This document shows, one piece after another, positions 1-10,320 of a stretch of 64,000 bases of DNA. The stretch is taken from positions 1 to 64,000 of the forward strand of contig CAZXWN010000003.1 of NCBI GenBank assembly GCA_964644695.1, given 5' to 3'. Source of the DNA: CAZXWN01 sp964644695 [NCBI: uncultured bacterium] (GTDB lineage: Bacteria > UBP4 > UBA4092). Every line of letters starts with the position of its first letter. Position 1 is the first letter of the stretch. The position numbers were made by a program, and so were the translations under genes. Below the pieces are notes generated by a model. The model was given only the letters and a program-made list of their open reading frames with translations, did no database searches and was not told the DNA's origin.

Positions 1-363
1 TTTGTCCCTTGTCGCAACGAACCATTTACGGAGCTGCTCCGAGCTAGTCCGTGGATGATTTGCCCTCTTTTTACACCTAGTTACCATCTAATCTATTGAT
101 TATCAGTAAAATGTATATTTTTGGTGGAAATTTGCTTCGCTTTTTGGTTGGTTAAAACTTGCAGCAGAGCTAGCGGTAAACACGATGATATAAGTAAGTA
201 TTTTTGATATATCTTTGAGTGTAAACGGTTGTTTCGCAAGAAACGAAGTGTCTCTCGTAGAGACGGTTAAGGAATTTAGTGTCAGGTGCATAGATAAAAT
301 TGTCAATTACCTTGAAATGTGTTACAAAATAAGACAGGGTCAGGAAAGAATGCTTTTCGCAAT
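1..363. other. Left-edge intergenic stretch
   Basis: No convincing gene is seen before the sensor kinase-like gene that starts near 364. The stretch holds one copy of the dispersed palindromic repeat (18-61), listed separately. The remainder is A+T-rich, with short accidental reading frames that lack ribosome binding sites. Confidence 0.5.
18..61. repeat. Dispersed palindromic repeat, copy 1
   Basis: This copy carries the family core ACGGAGCTGCTCCGAGCTAG followed by TCCGTGGATGATT. The outer arms (ACGGA and TCCGT, with flanking CGAACCAT and GGATGATT) are inverted. An inner CGGAGC/GCTCCG hairpin lies within them. The same design recurs at 10.15, 18.21, 28.43, 37.75 and 49.05 kb, always between genes. 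Confidence 0.8.
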
Positions 364-3300
364 ATGTCAGATGAAGGAGAATGCCGCATCAACAACGGCA
401 ATAGTCCATTGAAACATCGGGTTATTACATTACAACAACGAATTACCTATTTAATGATTGGATTGCTCGTCTTTTTCGGTCTGGGTGTTGTATTGGTCTA
501 TTTTACTGAGCATCAACGGACCCAAGTTGTTTTAACTAACCAGATGGATAAGAGTCGGACTGATTTTGTTAATTATTTACAGTTGTTGAACAGTAAAATT
601 GAGACCCATGTAGATTTTGAATACACCCTCTGGGATTCCATGGTGAAATTTACGCTTAACCCAGACCGTAAATGGGGACAAATCAATTTTATCCCGGCGA
701 TGGAACAATACAATATTGGTGAAGTCAATGTCCTGAATGCAAAAAAACAGTTAATTTTCCAAATCAACCAGGACAAGGAAATTGTAAACAATCCATATTT
801 TGTGTTGCCACAAACTGAATTAGAGAAAATCCTTACCCAAAAACCAGACAGATTCAGATTTTACATATATCGTGAGGGAATCTTATGGGAATATCGGGGT
901 TCTTCCATTCACCCTGAAAGTGATTCTGCAAGAAAACAGCCTCCTTCAGGATGGTACATTGTCGGGACCCCGTGGAATCGTAAATTTCTTGACTCAGTAG
1001 CGCATAGTACTCGAAGTGATGTTTGGCTTGATTCAACTTATCCAGGCTTTGAAATGAAAGTGGACTCTGTTCGCAGGAAAATGTCATACTCGGTTCCCTT
1101 GCCGGGATGGGATGACCAACCTGTTGCCTGGATTTATGTGGAGAATTCCATTGAGTGGTTGAAAGCATATCAGAGATTTTCCGAATACTTGATAATCATT
1201 ATTTTGATAGCCTCGGGATTAAGCGGATTGGTACTCAGTCTATTCCTGGGAAAATATATACGGGTTCCTCTCTGGAGAATCACCCAGGGATTAAAAGAAC
1301 AGAGTTCCGATATCATTCAACCTTTGATAAATGACCAGACAGAATTCGGTCGAATTGCACATCTGGTCGATGACTTTTTCAGACAAAAGGCGGAACTCAA
1401 GGAAAACACCCGCTTTCGTGATGCTTTATTAGGAAATCTTCCCGGGATGGTGTTTCGATGTGAGAATCAACCCGATTGGCCCATGAGTTATGTCAGTGAA
1501 GGGATTCGAAACCTGCTGGGACTATCTCCTGAAGAATTTTTGGCAGAACATCGCGATTATAGCCGTTTTATTCATCCAGAGGATCGAGAACGTGTTTGGA
1601 AAGAGATTCAGGGGGGATTGGATGAATCTGGACGTTATGAAATCCATTACCGAATTATTACGATTGATGGGGAAGTGAAGCATGTCTGGGAGCGTGGACG
1701 AGTCGTAGAACTCTGTGAAGAAAACGCCATTTGCCTGGAGGGTTTTATTACGGATGTTACCCAGTCGGCTTTGGTCCATGAGAAATTACTGGAACAGTTA
1801 AACCAGATGCAATTGCTTAATGAACTTTATGACCGGATGTCAGGTTTTGGAAAACTGAATGATGTGATCTCCCGGATGGAAACTCTCTTAACCGAATATT
1901 TACCAATTGACCGGGCAGGTGTCAGCGTTTATGACAAAGAATGGAACCGGTTGGTAAGTCATCAATATTTGGGGGAAAGAAGTGAGTCTGTTTTAAAAAC
2001 ATTTTCTCAGGAAATTGGATACAGCATATCGGGTGCGGCTTTTGAAAAAGGTGTGACGATTCATATCCCCGATACTCGCCTGTCAGACATTATTCCTGCG
2101 GAGATTTTAGAAAAAGTTCCCATAAAATCCAGTTTAGCCACCCCCATTATTCATCAGGGTGAGAAATTTGGTGTACTCCGGGTTGATCGTTTACAGGAAT
2201 ACCGGGGGTTCACTACCAGTGAACAAGAATTCATGCGGTTGTTGGCTGATGAGTTGGGGATTCTTATTCGATACAATCGGATGTTGTCGGAATTGAAGGA
2301 ATCCGAAGAGCGGTTACGGCAGAGTGAATCTCTTTATCGAGAAGCAATTGGGCAGGCTGCGGCTATCCCTTACCAGAAGGATTATATAAATAATACTTTT
2401 ACCTATCTGGGAGATGGGATTGAAAAGCTGACAGGATACAAACCTCGTGAAATGACACCGGAATTGTTCCTGTCCCTGATTATTAAAGCTATCCCTCGAG
2501 GGGCGATGGCAAACCTCACGACAGAGGAAGCAGCCCAATCCTGTCGTGAGGGACGACTGCGGCAATGGCAGTCAGATGTTCTGATTCAGGACCGTTATGG
2601 TCAACAAAAATGGGTGTCTGACATCTCAATTCAGATCAAAGATAATCATAATAAGGTGATAGGTTCCCTCGGAATATTGCAGGAAATCACGGAACGAATG
2701 AACCGTGAGAATCAATTGAGGCAACTCTCTGCTGCAGTCGAACAAAATCCGACGGCCTTGGTGATTTTGGATACAGAAGGCCGGGTTGAGTATGCGAATC
2801 CTCTCTATCTGAAACAGACAGGATACAGTGAAGAAGAAGTGCTGGGCCGGTTGCCCAGTTCTCTGTCTCCCCGGTTGGATCAGTTGGATACCACAGTTAT
2901 TACCTGGGAGGCTATTAGTGAGTTGGAATCATGGCAGGACGAGAGAGTTTCTATTAAGAAAAACGGTCAGGAGTACTGGGAGAAATTAAGCTTATCCAGT
3001 ATCAAGGAGACCGATGGTCAGATTAAGCATTATTTATTGATTTGCGAGGATATTTCTCAGCAGAAACGGGCCGAGCGTGGACGAGAAGCTATATCCAAAT
3101 TGGCGCAAGAGCTGGTCATGGCGGTTACGTTGGAAGATGTCGCCCATGCTACCTTGCAAACGCTGGACCAATTCATAGGCTGGGATGCCAGCTTTATATT
3201 TTTTGATTCGAAACCAGACTATGTCTTGGTTTCTTATGATCAGATTAATGGACAGAGGGTGGACTGCAGTGAGCAGGCTCGAGTAGATGTTAGTGATTTT

Positions 3301-4689
3301 GATTTTTCACATCTGCATGATGGCAGCCAAATCATTAATAGAGACCCTAGTGATAGAGTGAATAAATCCCTAATAAATACCTTTGGGGACGTGGAGCGCC
3401 GGTCAGCGTCATTGATTTTTGTGCCCATCTTTAGAAATAAGGATTTGGTTGGGGTTATCTCCATTCAAAGTTACCGATATTTTGCTTACACCAACGATGA
3501 ACTACGGATAGTGGAATCATTGTCTGACTTATGTGCAGGGGCCTTGGAACGTGCCAATACCCGTCAAGAATTGATTCTGCGTGAAAAGGAATTGTCTTGC
3601 CAGTTGGAAAATATTTCCAGCCTGCGAAAAATAGACGGTGCAATTCTTGGAAGCCTTGACCTGAAATCAAATCTGGATATTGTCTTAGACCAGGTCATTA
3701 ATAGAGTGGGTGTTGAGTCCACAGCCTTATATCTCTATGATTCGAAACAAGACACCCTTCGATATGTTTCAAGTAGAGGTCTTGACCAGGCTCCTCTTGA
3801 TGGAGAAGCAATTGTTTTAAAAGAAGATGTGGCAATGGCGGTCATTCGGCACAAGAAAAAAGTGTATATCAACAACCTAAGGGAAGTCAGCATTGAAGCG
3901 ACACCTCGCGTTAATTGGATGTACAAAGAAAATGTGGTTACCTACATGGGTATTCCGCTTGTGATTAAAGGTGTCGTGAAAGGCATTTTGGAAATATATC
4001 ACCGGTCACCCATAATACTCAGTGAAGAGAATCGGTCCTTCCTGGAAACTCTGGCGGGTCAGGCGGCGATTGCCGTTGATAATGCGACCCTTTTTGATAA
4101 GCTCCAGAAGTCAAACAATGAGTTAACGCTTGCCTATGACCAGACTCTTGAGGGCTGGGCACAAGCGTTGGACCTCCGTGATAAGGAAACCGAAGGACAT
4201 ACCGTCCGAGTAACAGAACTTACGGTTACTTTGGCGAAGGTCTTTGGCTTTACGGAGCCGGAACTGACTTACATTCGCTGGGGAACCATGTTGCATGATA
4301 TTGGCAAAATGGGAGTTCCCGACCGGATATTAAATAAGCCCGGACCGTTGGATGACGAAGAATGGAAGGAAATGAAACGTCATCCGGAATATGCTATCAA
4401 GGCATTGTCTTCCATAGAATATTTACATCCGGCCCTGGACATTCCCGGAAGCCATCATGAACGGTGGAACGGGAGTGGTTATCCCAAGGGGCTTAAGGGT
4501 GAAGAAATACCACTCACAGCCCGAATATTTATGGTCGTGGATGTATGGGACGCACTTCGTTCGGACCGTCCTTATCGTAAAGGCTGGAGTGATGATAAAG
4601 TCATCGCTTATATTCAGGAGAATGCTGGAATCCTGTTCGATCCAAAAGTGGTGGATGCGTTCTTGAAACTCGATTTAAGCAGTCAATAG
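364..4689 (+). CDS. Multidomain membrane sensor with PAS/GAF domains and C-terminal HD-GYP phosphodiesterase
   Basis: This is a protein of about 1441 residues predicted to sense an external signal and hydrolyse cyclic di-GMP. Two membrane segments (about residues 27-47 and 273-294) bracket an extracytoplasmic region resembling CHASE4. Then come, in order, a PAS domain (about 352-470), a GAF (480-640), two PAS (653-780 and 783-900), two GAF (910-1066 and 1083-1250) and the HD-GYP domain. The HD pair is at H1311-D1312 in MLHDIGKMGVPD, and the signature HHERWNGSGYP is intact with GYP at 1372-1374, so catalysis is expected. No GGDEF domain is present. The start is uncertain: GTG at 319 and ATG at 364 are in frame and neither has a well-spaced ribosome binding site. 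The stop lies 10 bp from the stop of the convergent membrane protein, with no visible terminator between them. Confidence 0.88.
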   Translation: MSDEGECRINNGNSPLKHRVITLQQRITYLMIGLLVFFGLGVVLVYFTEHQRTQVVLTNQMDKSRTDFVNYLQLLNSKIETHVDFEYTLWDSMVKFTLNPDRKWGQINFIPAMEQYNIGEVNVLNAKKQLIFQINQDKEIVNNPYFVLPQTELEKILTQKPDRFRFYIYREGILWEYRGSSIHPESDSARKQPPSGWYIVGTPWNRKFLDSVAHSTRSDVWLDSTYPGFEMKVDSVRRKMSYSVPLPGWDDQPVAWIYVENSIEWLKAYQRFSEYLIIIILIASGLSGLVLSLFLGKYIRVPLWRITQGLKEQSSDIIQPLINDQTEFGRIAHLVDDFFRQKAELKENTRFRDALLGNLPGMVFRCENQPDWPMSYVSEGIRNLLGLSPEEFLAEHRDYSRFIHPEDRERVWKEIQGGLDESGRYEIHYRIITIDGEVKHVWERGRVVELCEENAICLEGFITDVTQSALVHEKLLEQLNQMQLLNELYDRMSGFGKLNDVISRMETLLTEYLPIDRAGVSVYDKEWNRLVSHQYLGERSESVLKTFSQEIGYSISGAAFEKGVTIHIPDTRLSDIIPAEILEKVPIKSSLATPIIHQGEKFGVLRVDRLQEYRGFTTSEQEFMRLLADELGILIRYNRMLSELKESEERLRQSESLYREAIGQAAAIPYQKDYINNTFTYLGDGIEKLTGYKPREMTPELFLSLIIKAIPRGAMANLTTEEAAQSCREGRLRQWQSDVLIQDRYGQQKWVSDISIQIKDNHNKVIGSLGILQEITERMNRENQLRQLSAAVEQNPTALVILDTEGRVEYANPLYLKQTGYSEEEVLGRLPSSLSPRLDQLDTTVITWEAISELESWQDERVSIKKNGQEYWEKLSLSSIKETDGQIKHYLLICEDISQQKRAERGREAISKLAQELVMAVTLEDVAHATLQTLDQFIGWDASFIFFDSKPDYVLVSYDQINGQRVDCSEQARVDVSDFDFSHLHDGSQIINRDPSDRVNKSLINTFGDVERRSASLIFVPIFRNKDLVGVISIQSYRYFAYTNDELRIVESLSDLCAGALERANTRQELILREKELSCQLENISSLRKIDGAILGSLDLKSNLDIVLDQVINRVGVESTALYLYDSKQDTLRYVSSRGLDQAPLDGEAIVLKEDVAMAVIRHKKKVYINNLREVSIEATPRVNWMYKENVVTYMGIPLVIKGVVKGILEIYHRSPIILSEENRSFLETLAGQAAIAVDNATLFDKLQKSNNELTLAYDQTLEGWAQALDLRDKETEGHTVRVTELTVTLAKVFGFTEPELTYIRWGTMLHDIGKMGVPDRILNKPGPLDDEEWKEMKRHPEYAIKALSSIEYLHPALDIPGSHHERWNGSGYPKGLKGEEIPLTARIFMVVDVWDALRSDRPYRKGWSDDKVIAYIQENAGILFDPKVVDAFLKLDLSSQ

Positions 4690-4699
4690 TTTTGGAGCA

Positions 4700-6985
4700 T
4701 TACGGGATGGGATTTGGCAGGGGAATGAGTGCGACATAGCGGGGATCCGCACTGGCGCCTCCTGTGAATTCCATCCACTGCGATTCAACGACGGGGGGCA
4801 ACTGACTCTTTATTGTATGGACATTGCCCTTGTGATTTTCCAGCCATTGAACAAATTCCATGTGTTTATTCCACAGCTCCCCATTCCATTCGGCGCCATA
4901 GATACCCTGATTCTGAAAATGTCGGGAGTAATCCGGAAGATAAAGAGATAGTTCATGGGGGTTGTATAGAATATGAGTGACACCCAGTTCTGAGAGGCGT
5001 TGAAACACCTCCGAAAGATTCTGGCTGTGATTCAGGACATGAATTAATACGGGAGTGTCGAAATAGTCCGCCACATAGTATTGGCCTTTGAGATACATGG
5101 GACGATATTCCCCGACACACAGGACGGCAGTCTGATTTGATTTGGAATGAGCAGCGACCTGATTCCATTCCTCGAACGCAGGGAATACGGGGAGTTTCTG
5201 TTCCAGATAACGGGAGTCATTAACGCGCCCTGCCAGATAAGGCAACGGGTTATGGAGCGCCAGCGTTGTTTGTCCCATCCAGAGCAAATTGTAAGCAATC
5301 AATATTCCTGCCAGAACCATTATCCACCCGTTACGAAGGGCTGTCAGAATCCGGGTATAAAGAATGGTTATCAGGGGAAGGATGGGAAGTAAGAACCGGT
5401 TGTCCCGATAACTCTGAGTCCAGGTCAGGTAATACCATCCTGCCACAACAAATACCCAAAAATCCGGAGTGTGTATCCATTCTCTCCAAGTCCGCCGATG
5501 CACCCACAACAGTCCCAAACCTGCCGGAAAGAAAATCAGCCAAAAGGGTGATATTTGCCAGTCCCCGAAATTATCCGGAAGGAAGGCACGCAGGCCGGTG
5601 ACTGGATACAACACTGAATTATTCCGGACCTCTCTCAGGGCATAAGCAGGAGGATTCAGGCTGGCCTTCACTGGAATCCATACCATATCAACGACTCGGT
5701 CCAGAATGGATAACTTTTGAATATCTGCCAGCCCACCTTTTGATTGCGCATGGTGCATATAGAACTCGGCATTCACCTGACTCCACATATCGCCGCCGAA
5801 AGTTCCATAAGCCATCGGATAAACGGGATTGCCTGTCAGGACATAATTCCGAATCATGAAGGGACTGGAAGTCAGAATCCCCAGGAGTAAAGCCAGTACA
5901 GACATCTGAACTAATCGGGGCCGTTTGATTCCACGACGGCATAACCACACACCCAGAACACAAATAAAAGGAACCACCGTCAGCATGGAGTATTTCATGG
6001 AGACCAAACTCCCGCCAATGACAGCCAAAGCCGCCAGTAACTTGAATCTACCAGCGACATCCGGGCAATCTGAGACGGCTAAATCCCGTATTCTTAACAG
6101 CAGATAGACCATCAGGACAAAATAGAAAGTCAGAGTCATTTCCACAAAAGCCCAGCCGGACAATATGGCGACAAAGGGTACGGATACCAGTAATATTTGT
6201 GCCAGTCGGGGATTGTGTTCTGGCCACCAACGCTTAACTATCTGCCCCATTAAAGACAGGGTGAGAATCAAATGTAACCAGTGAATCAGTTTGGACCCGA
6301 TGTCTACTGTGGTTGGATAAATCGTCGTAAGAACATTCAGCATTTCCACCAGGGCTGGAAACCGGAAAAAACTGTTCCAGGGATAATCGAAATATCCACC
6401 CTGTTGATGAATAAGACTGGGGAGAGCGGAATGATATCTTAAGGCATCTGATTCCGTGACAGGACTCAAGGCGATTGCCAGTGAGACCAACACCGGTATC
6501 CCGACAATCCAGAATAGCCCGCTTCTAAGATTTGATGCCCACCATGACTTTGTCAGGAAGGAAGGCTTGTTGGATCGAGTCAGCAGCCAGACCCATAACA
6601 ATCCACCGACAACCAGGATGATGAGCCATATCCATCTTCGGGATAAACCGAGGAGACTGACTCCCATAACGACCCAGGCTGAGGCGAGTAATCCCAGTCC
6701 CAGTGATAACTCTGGGGCTTCTTTCTCAAGGCCCAAAAACCGGCTGATGAAGTGTCCCATCACTGAAGCTCTTGCGACAGTGAGTGCCAATATCCCTAAC
6801 CCCGTCAAAATCACCAACCCATTTTGAACTAACCACGAACCCGGGACCAGGTTGAACCGGGTAATGACCGCGGGATACAGGGAATAATGCGGAAAGTACT
6901 GTGACATTAAAAGGCAAGCCCACAGTCCCAAAACGGCGGTGATGATTATTTGTATCCTGCTGATTTTTATAGATTCCAGGTTCAT
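4700..6985 (-). CDS. Polytopic membrane protein, glycosyltransferase family 39-like
   Basis: About 761 residues. There are many hydrophobic segments across the first 580 residues, then a soluble C-terminal part of roughly 180 residues. The layout resembles the GT-C fold enzymes (dolichyl-phosphate mannose transferase and ArnT types) that move lipid-linked sugars onto acceptors outside the membrane. The acidic motif after the first loop is not as clear as in textbook members, so substrate and activity are unknown. The start is taken at ATG 6985. An in-frame TTG at 7000 is possible and neither has a strong ribosome binding site. Two other GT-C-like proteins occur at 41.0 and 49.1 kb, so cell-surface glycosylation may be a theme. 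Confidence 0.6.
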   Translation of the reverse strand: MNLESIKISRIQIIITAVLGLWACLLMSQYFPHYSLYPAVITRFNLVPGSWLVQNGLVILTGLGILALTVARASVMGHFISRFLGLEKEAPELSLGLGLLASAWVVMGVSLLGLSRRWIWLIILVVGGLLWVWLLTRSNKPSFLTKSWWASNLRSGLFWIVGIPVLVSLAIALSPVTESDALRYHSALPSLIHQQGGYFDYPWNSFFRFPALVEMLNVLTTIYPTTVDIGSKLIHWLHLILTLSLMGQIVKRWWPEHNPRLAQILLVSVPFVAILSGWAFVEMTLTFYFVLMVYLLLRIRDLAVSDCPDVAGRFKLLAALAVIGGSLVSMKYSMLTVVPFICVLGVWLCRRGIKRPRLVQMSVLALLLGILTSSPFMIRNYVLTGNPVYPMAYGTFGGDMWSQVNAEFYMHHAQSKGGLADIQKLSILDRVVDMVWIPVKASLNPPAYALREVRNNSVLYPVTGLRAFLPDNFGDWQISPFWLIFFPAGLGLLWVHRRTWREWIHTPDFWVFVVAGWYYLTWTQSYRDNRFLLPILPLITILYTRILTALRNGWIMVLAGILIAYNLLWMGQTTLALHNPLPYLAGRVNDSRYLEQKLPVFPAFEEWNQVAAHSKSNQTAVLCVGEYRPMYLKGQYYVADYFDTPVLIHVLNHSQNLSEVFQRLSELGVTHILYNPHELSLYLPDYSRHFQNQGIYGAEWNGELWNKHMEFVQWLENHKGNVHTIKSQLPPVVESQWMEFTGGASADPRYVALIPLPNPIP

Positions 6986-7181
6986 GTTGGGTCCGGTCAA
7001 TTTTGATGGTTTGTTTTACTTTTTTACCATATTTAGAGGTTCTCCGGTGAATTAATCTTTACAAATCCTGTCTTTGGTTTAGATTCTATGAGGAATCTCT
7101 TTCAGATAGGGTAAAATGATAGGCGTTATCTCTCTGTCGGGAGATAGGTATTTTATTATTTTTTATGAGGAGATGGATATT

Positions 7182-10073
7182 ATGAATTGGAAATTATGGG
7201 TGGCGGCTGCGTGCTTGTTGCCAACCCTGGCGGTGTCGCAGTCGAAACAAGCCACCCCCAGGCTGACAGAGTCGATAGGTGACCTGAAATTCTCCTATAT
7301 GCCAAATGATGGGGCAAACCTGTCAGCACATGGTGTAACCTTCCTGAAGGGCTTTAATTTATGGATAGTTCGTCCCGGCTGGTCCGGTCCGATTTATAAC
7401 TATACGTTAGATACTGCCTTTTTTGATCAGGTCAGAATCGAACGGGACCCCGATAAAATCATCTTGATATTCATGTATAAAAAAGAATTTGGTCCGGGGA
7501 AGACCCTAATCGGCCGTGAAATCCATACTCTCCAGAAAGATAATATCTATCATGTGGATGTCGCCTTTAATTACTCGAATCCCTCACAAGATGCCACCTT
7601 TGAACTGACGATGGGTGAAATCCCAATGGTCCCGTTTTTTGGATATCCCCTGCGCGCCAACACCGAAAAAGGATATGCTGTCGATACCGTTCCCTATTCT
7701 CCCCGGTCCAAAGATATTGCCACCTTTGAAGAATGTATGCTGGTGAATAATTTCAATACTTTGGATATGGATTCGAAACTGGGAACTGTTACCTTCAAAT
7801 CCCGGGACTTTGATAAATTCATATTGATGGATTATCGGAAGGCCCGCTGGTCCATGAACAACAATCCTATCTTCTGGATGGGCAGGTTAGGGGATGATGT
7901 GGCACAGAGCTCCACCTATCATTTCTCGATGTCTGTACAATTCCCCAAAGAGATGAAGTTTGCCACCGCGGCAGGAAATATTACAAAGGAAATCCATTCT
8001 GTTGTGACAGACAATGCCTATGAGCCAAACTATACTCCGACCTACATTACCCCACAGCCGAAATCTTTGGTCTGGGGAAAAGGCACTATGCCCCTGTATT
8101 CCGGGACCAAAATTTATGTCGGTAAGAAGGCCTCCAGGAAAATCGTAAAGGCTGTGGAAGACTGGACTACGGAATTGAAATTTGTTTATGGGATGAATCC
8201 TAAAATCCTGAAACAGGACTGGAAACCCGGTCGTGATGCAGGTTCCGTGATTGTGTTGGGATATGAAGGATGTAATGATTCCGCGCTGAAGGAACTGAAA
8301 GCCCAGACGGGAGAACTTCCGAGTCATTCCGAAGGATATAGCCTGCAGGCAGGTGAGACCCGGGTATTGGTTGGGGCGAAGACAGAGCAGGGTGCTTTTT
8401 ATGGATTACAGAGCCTGAAACAGATGGTCGGATACGGTCCAACTCGGGTGTTCCTGAAATCCGGGACAGTCAAAGATTATCCCACCCTCGGAATGAGAGC
8501 TATTCACTGGTATCCCGGAATGAATAAGGGTGACCAACAGGCAAAGGGTGTAAAAGAATTGATTGCCCGTTGGAAATCCAACAATCTCATGTGGAACTGT
8601 GAAGCTCTTCATTGGGACCGGCATCCCGAACTCCATAACAATGTCTATGGGATGAGTATGTCCGATGCTAAAAAAGTGGTTCAAACCGCCAAGGATAATT
8701 ATTTAGAGATGATACCTGTTATTTGCGCTCTGGGTCATACGGATTATATGTTCAACAATGGACAGAATACGGACCTCCTGGAATCGACTACCAACCGGGA
8801 AGTTTACTGTATGATGAAACCCAAGGCCTATGAACTGATGCTGGACATCTATGATGAAGCCATCCAGCTGATGAAACCCAAATATTTCAACTGTGCCGTC
8901 AGTGAAGTAAACCTGGATGGACAGACAGTATGCTCTCATCTTCCTCAGCCGAAAACGAATTTGGAACTGTGTGTGGATGAATTGAACCGTCTGGCTGTCT
9001 GGCTCAAAGCGAGAAATATCACCCCCATGACCTGGGCGGATATGTACCTCTATAACGATGAAGGGCCGGATGCCTGTAATGCCAAGACTCGTGAAGCCGC
9101 TATCTGGGCAAGAGAACATATTGATAAATCGTATGTGATGGCGGACTGGCACTATGCACCGGCGCCCATCAATGAATACAAATCCTTCACCATCTTTAAG
9201 GAAGCAGGATTCAAGGATGTTTTACCGTGCTCCTGGTACATGCCCTATGATGTCAGAAATCTGGCACTGGCAGCCATCAGCACCAAATCGCTTGGCCATG
9301 TCCAGACCACATGGGCCGGCCGTGATATGAATCTGGACAGTGAAGAAGCTGCATATCAATACTGGTGCTACATTCTGGCCTCTCATTACACCTGGTCCGG
9401 AGATGTTTCCCCCGTTGAAGACCTGCCTTTTGACCCGGCTCAAATCTTCTTTGATACCTGGAAGAGAAAACCTGTTTATCTGGGCGATAAACCCGGCCGG
9501 TTATTTGATTTAACGCCACTGTATAACCGCAGCCTTGCTGATGACAACAAAGGTACTGGATTTATGGGAATGGGGCCAACCCTTGACCTTCGGGACTTTC
9601 CTCAGAGAAATTGGTCTTATAACAATACAATGATCAAAGTCACTCCTACAGATGGTCGTAAGGAAGGGGCTGTTGTATTGGCAGGCCGCATGAATCCAAA
9701 GGGAACCTATCCCACCTCGGTTACTATTCCGGTCCCCAACGATACGGCGACAGAATTGCATTTCCTGTTGACTGCAGGATTCCGGGAATTGGATGGCGCC
9801 AAAGTCGGAAGTGTGATTGTTCAATATGCCGATGGAACCCAGTTTGTTGAACCGTTGATTTATAACAAAAACATCTGGAGTTTTACTGATACCCGGGTGG
9901 CTCCTGGAATCAGAGTGGCTTGGAAGTCCAAAACTCCGTCAGGTGAGAATGCCAGCGTGAAACACTGGGTCTGGACTAATCCGAATCCTTCTAAACCCAT
10001 AACTTCTGTTGTATTGACTTCGGACAACACGATGGCGTGCCCGATTCTTCTCGGCATGACCGCCATGAAATAA
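7182..10073 (+). CDS. Secreted GH20-like glycoside hydrolase with altered active-site pair
   Basis: 963 residues with a signal peptide (MNWKLWVAAACLLPTLAVSQ). The first 290 or so residues form a beta-rich domain I do not recognise. A GH20b-type alpha/beta domain follows (about 300-430, from TPQPKSLVWGKG), then a TIM barrel resembling beta-N-acetylhexosaminidases (about 430-760), and a C-terminal beta-sandwich that may bind carbohydrate. Classical GH20 enzymes carry adjacent Asp-Glu in a HxGxDE motif. Here the aligned segment reads CAVSEVNL, with Ser574-Glu575, so the Asp that positions the substrate acetamido group appears to be missing. The start is chosen because GAGGAG lies 9 bp upstream of ATG 7182. 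Upstream ATGs abut or precede that site. A strong terminator follows at 10095. Export to the cell surface or medium is expected, but the substrate is uncertain. Confidence 0.75.
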   Translation: MNWKLWVAAACLLPTLAVSQSKQATPRLTESIGDLKFSYMPNDGANLSAHGVTFLKGFNLWIVRPGWSGPIYNYTLDTAFFDQVRIERDPDKIILIFMYKKEFGPGKTLIGREIHTLQKDNIYHVDVAFNYSNPSQDATFELTMGEIPMVPFFGYPLRANTEKGYAVDTVPYSPRSKDIATFEECMLVNNFNTLDMDSKLGTVTFKSRDFDKFILMDYRKARWSMNNNPIFWMGRLGDDVAQSSTYHFSMSVQFPKEMKFATAAGNITKEIHSVVTDNAYEPNYTPTYITPQPKSLVWGKGTMPLYSGTKIYVGKKASRKIVKAVEDWTTELKFVYGMNPKILKQDWKPGRDAGSVIVLGYEGCNDSALKELKAQTGELPSHSEGYSLQAGETRVLVGAKTEQGAFYGLQSLKQMVGYGPTRVFLKSGTVKDYPTLGMRAIHWYPGMNKGDQQAKGVKELIARWKSNNLMWNCEALHWDRHPELHNNVYGMSMSDAKKVVQTAKDNYLEMIPVICALGHTDYMFNNGQNTDLLESTTNREVYCMMKPKAYELMLDIYDEAIQLMKPKYFNCAVSEVNLDGQTVCSHLPQPKTNLELCVDELNRLAVWLKARNITPMTWADMYLYNDEGPDACNAKTREAAIWAREHIDKSYVMADWHYAPAPINEYKSFTIFKEAGFKDVLPCSWYMPYDVRNLALAAISTKSLGHVQTTWAGRDMNLDSEEAAYQYWCYILASHYTWSGDVSPVEDLPFDPAQIFFDTWKRKPVYLGDKPGRLFDLTPLYNRSLADDNKGTGFMGMGPTLDLRDFPQRNWSYNNTMIKVTPTDGRKEGAVVLAGRMNPKGTYPTSVTIPVPNDTATELHFLLTAGFRELDGAKVGSVIVQYADGTQFVEPLIYNKNIWSFTDTRVAPGIRVAWKSKTPSGENASVKHWVWTNPNPSKPITSVVLTSDNTMACPILLGMTAMK

Positions 10074-10094
10074 TCTAACGACTTAGAAATCAAC

Positions 10095-10129
10095 GGGCTG
10101 ATGTCTTTATGGCATCAGCCCATTTTTTA
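10095..10129 (+). terminator. Intrinsic terminator after the GH20-like gene
   Basis: A perfect 9-bp stem GGGCTGATG/CATCAGCCC with a 9-nt loop is followed by a T run, 21 bp after the stop codon. Confidence 0.9.
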
Positions 10130-10150
10130 TGCAGGTTATCCTGTTTTATG

Positions 10151-10200
10151 ACGAATCATCCACGGAGCAGCTCCGAGCAAGTCCGTACCCGGTTCGTTTC
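10151..10200. repeat. Dispersed palindromic repeat, copy 2
   Basis: The copy reads CGAATCATCCACGGAGCAGC then TCCGAGCAAGTCCGTACCC and a trailing GGTTCGTTTC. It lies between the convergent GH20-like gene and purC, outside both terminators. Confidence 0.85.
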
Positions 10201-10258
10201 TGCTTCGTTCCAAATGGGTAGAAAATATGGTTAATGATTAGAATCTGGAAAGTAATAT

Positions 10259-10293
10259 AAAAAAACTGGAGAGAAGACGAATCTTCTCTCCAG
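10259..10293 (-). terminator. Intrinsic terminator after purC
   Basis: A perfect 12-bp inverted repeat, CTGGAGAGAAGA/TCTTCTCTCCAG, has a 4-nt loop. Read on the minus strand it is followed by seven T residues (A run at 10259-10265). It begins 28 bp beyond the purC stop. Confidence 0.93.
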
Positions 10294-10320
10294 TGTGTTG
10301 GGTCGAATTATCTGTTTATG

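Noticed and set aside
8200-9824. Antisense open frames inside the GH20-like gene and similar frames elsewhere.
   Set aside because: They lack ribosome binding sites and family motifs and follow from codon use of the real genes.
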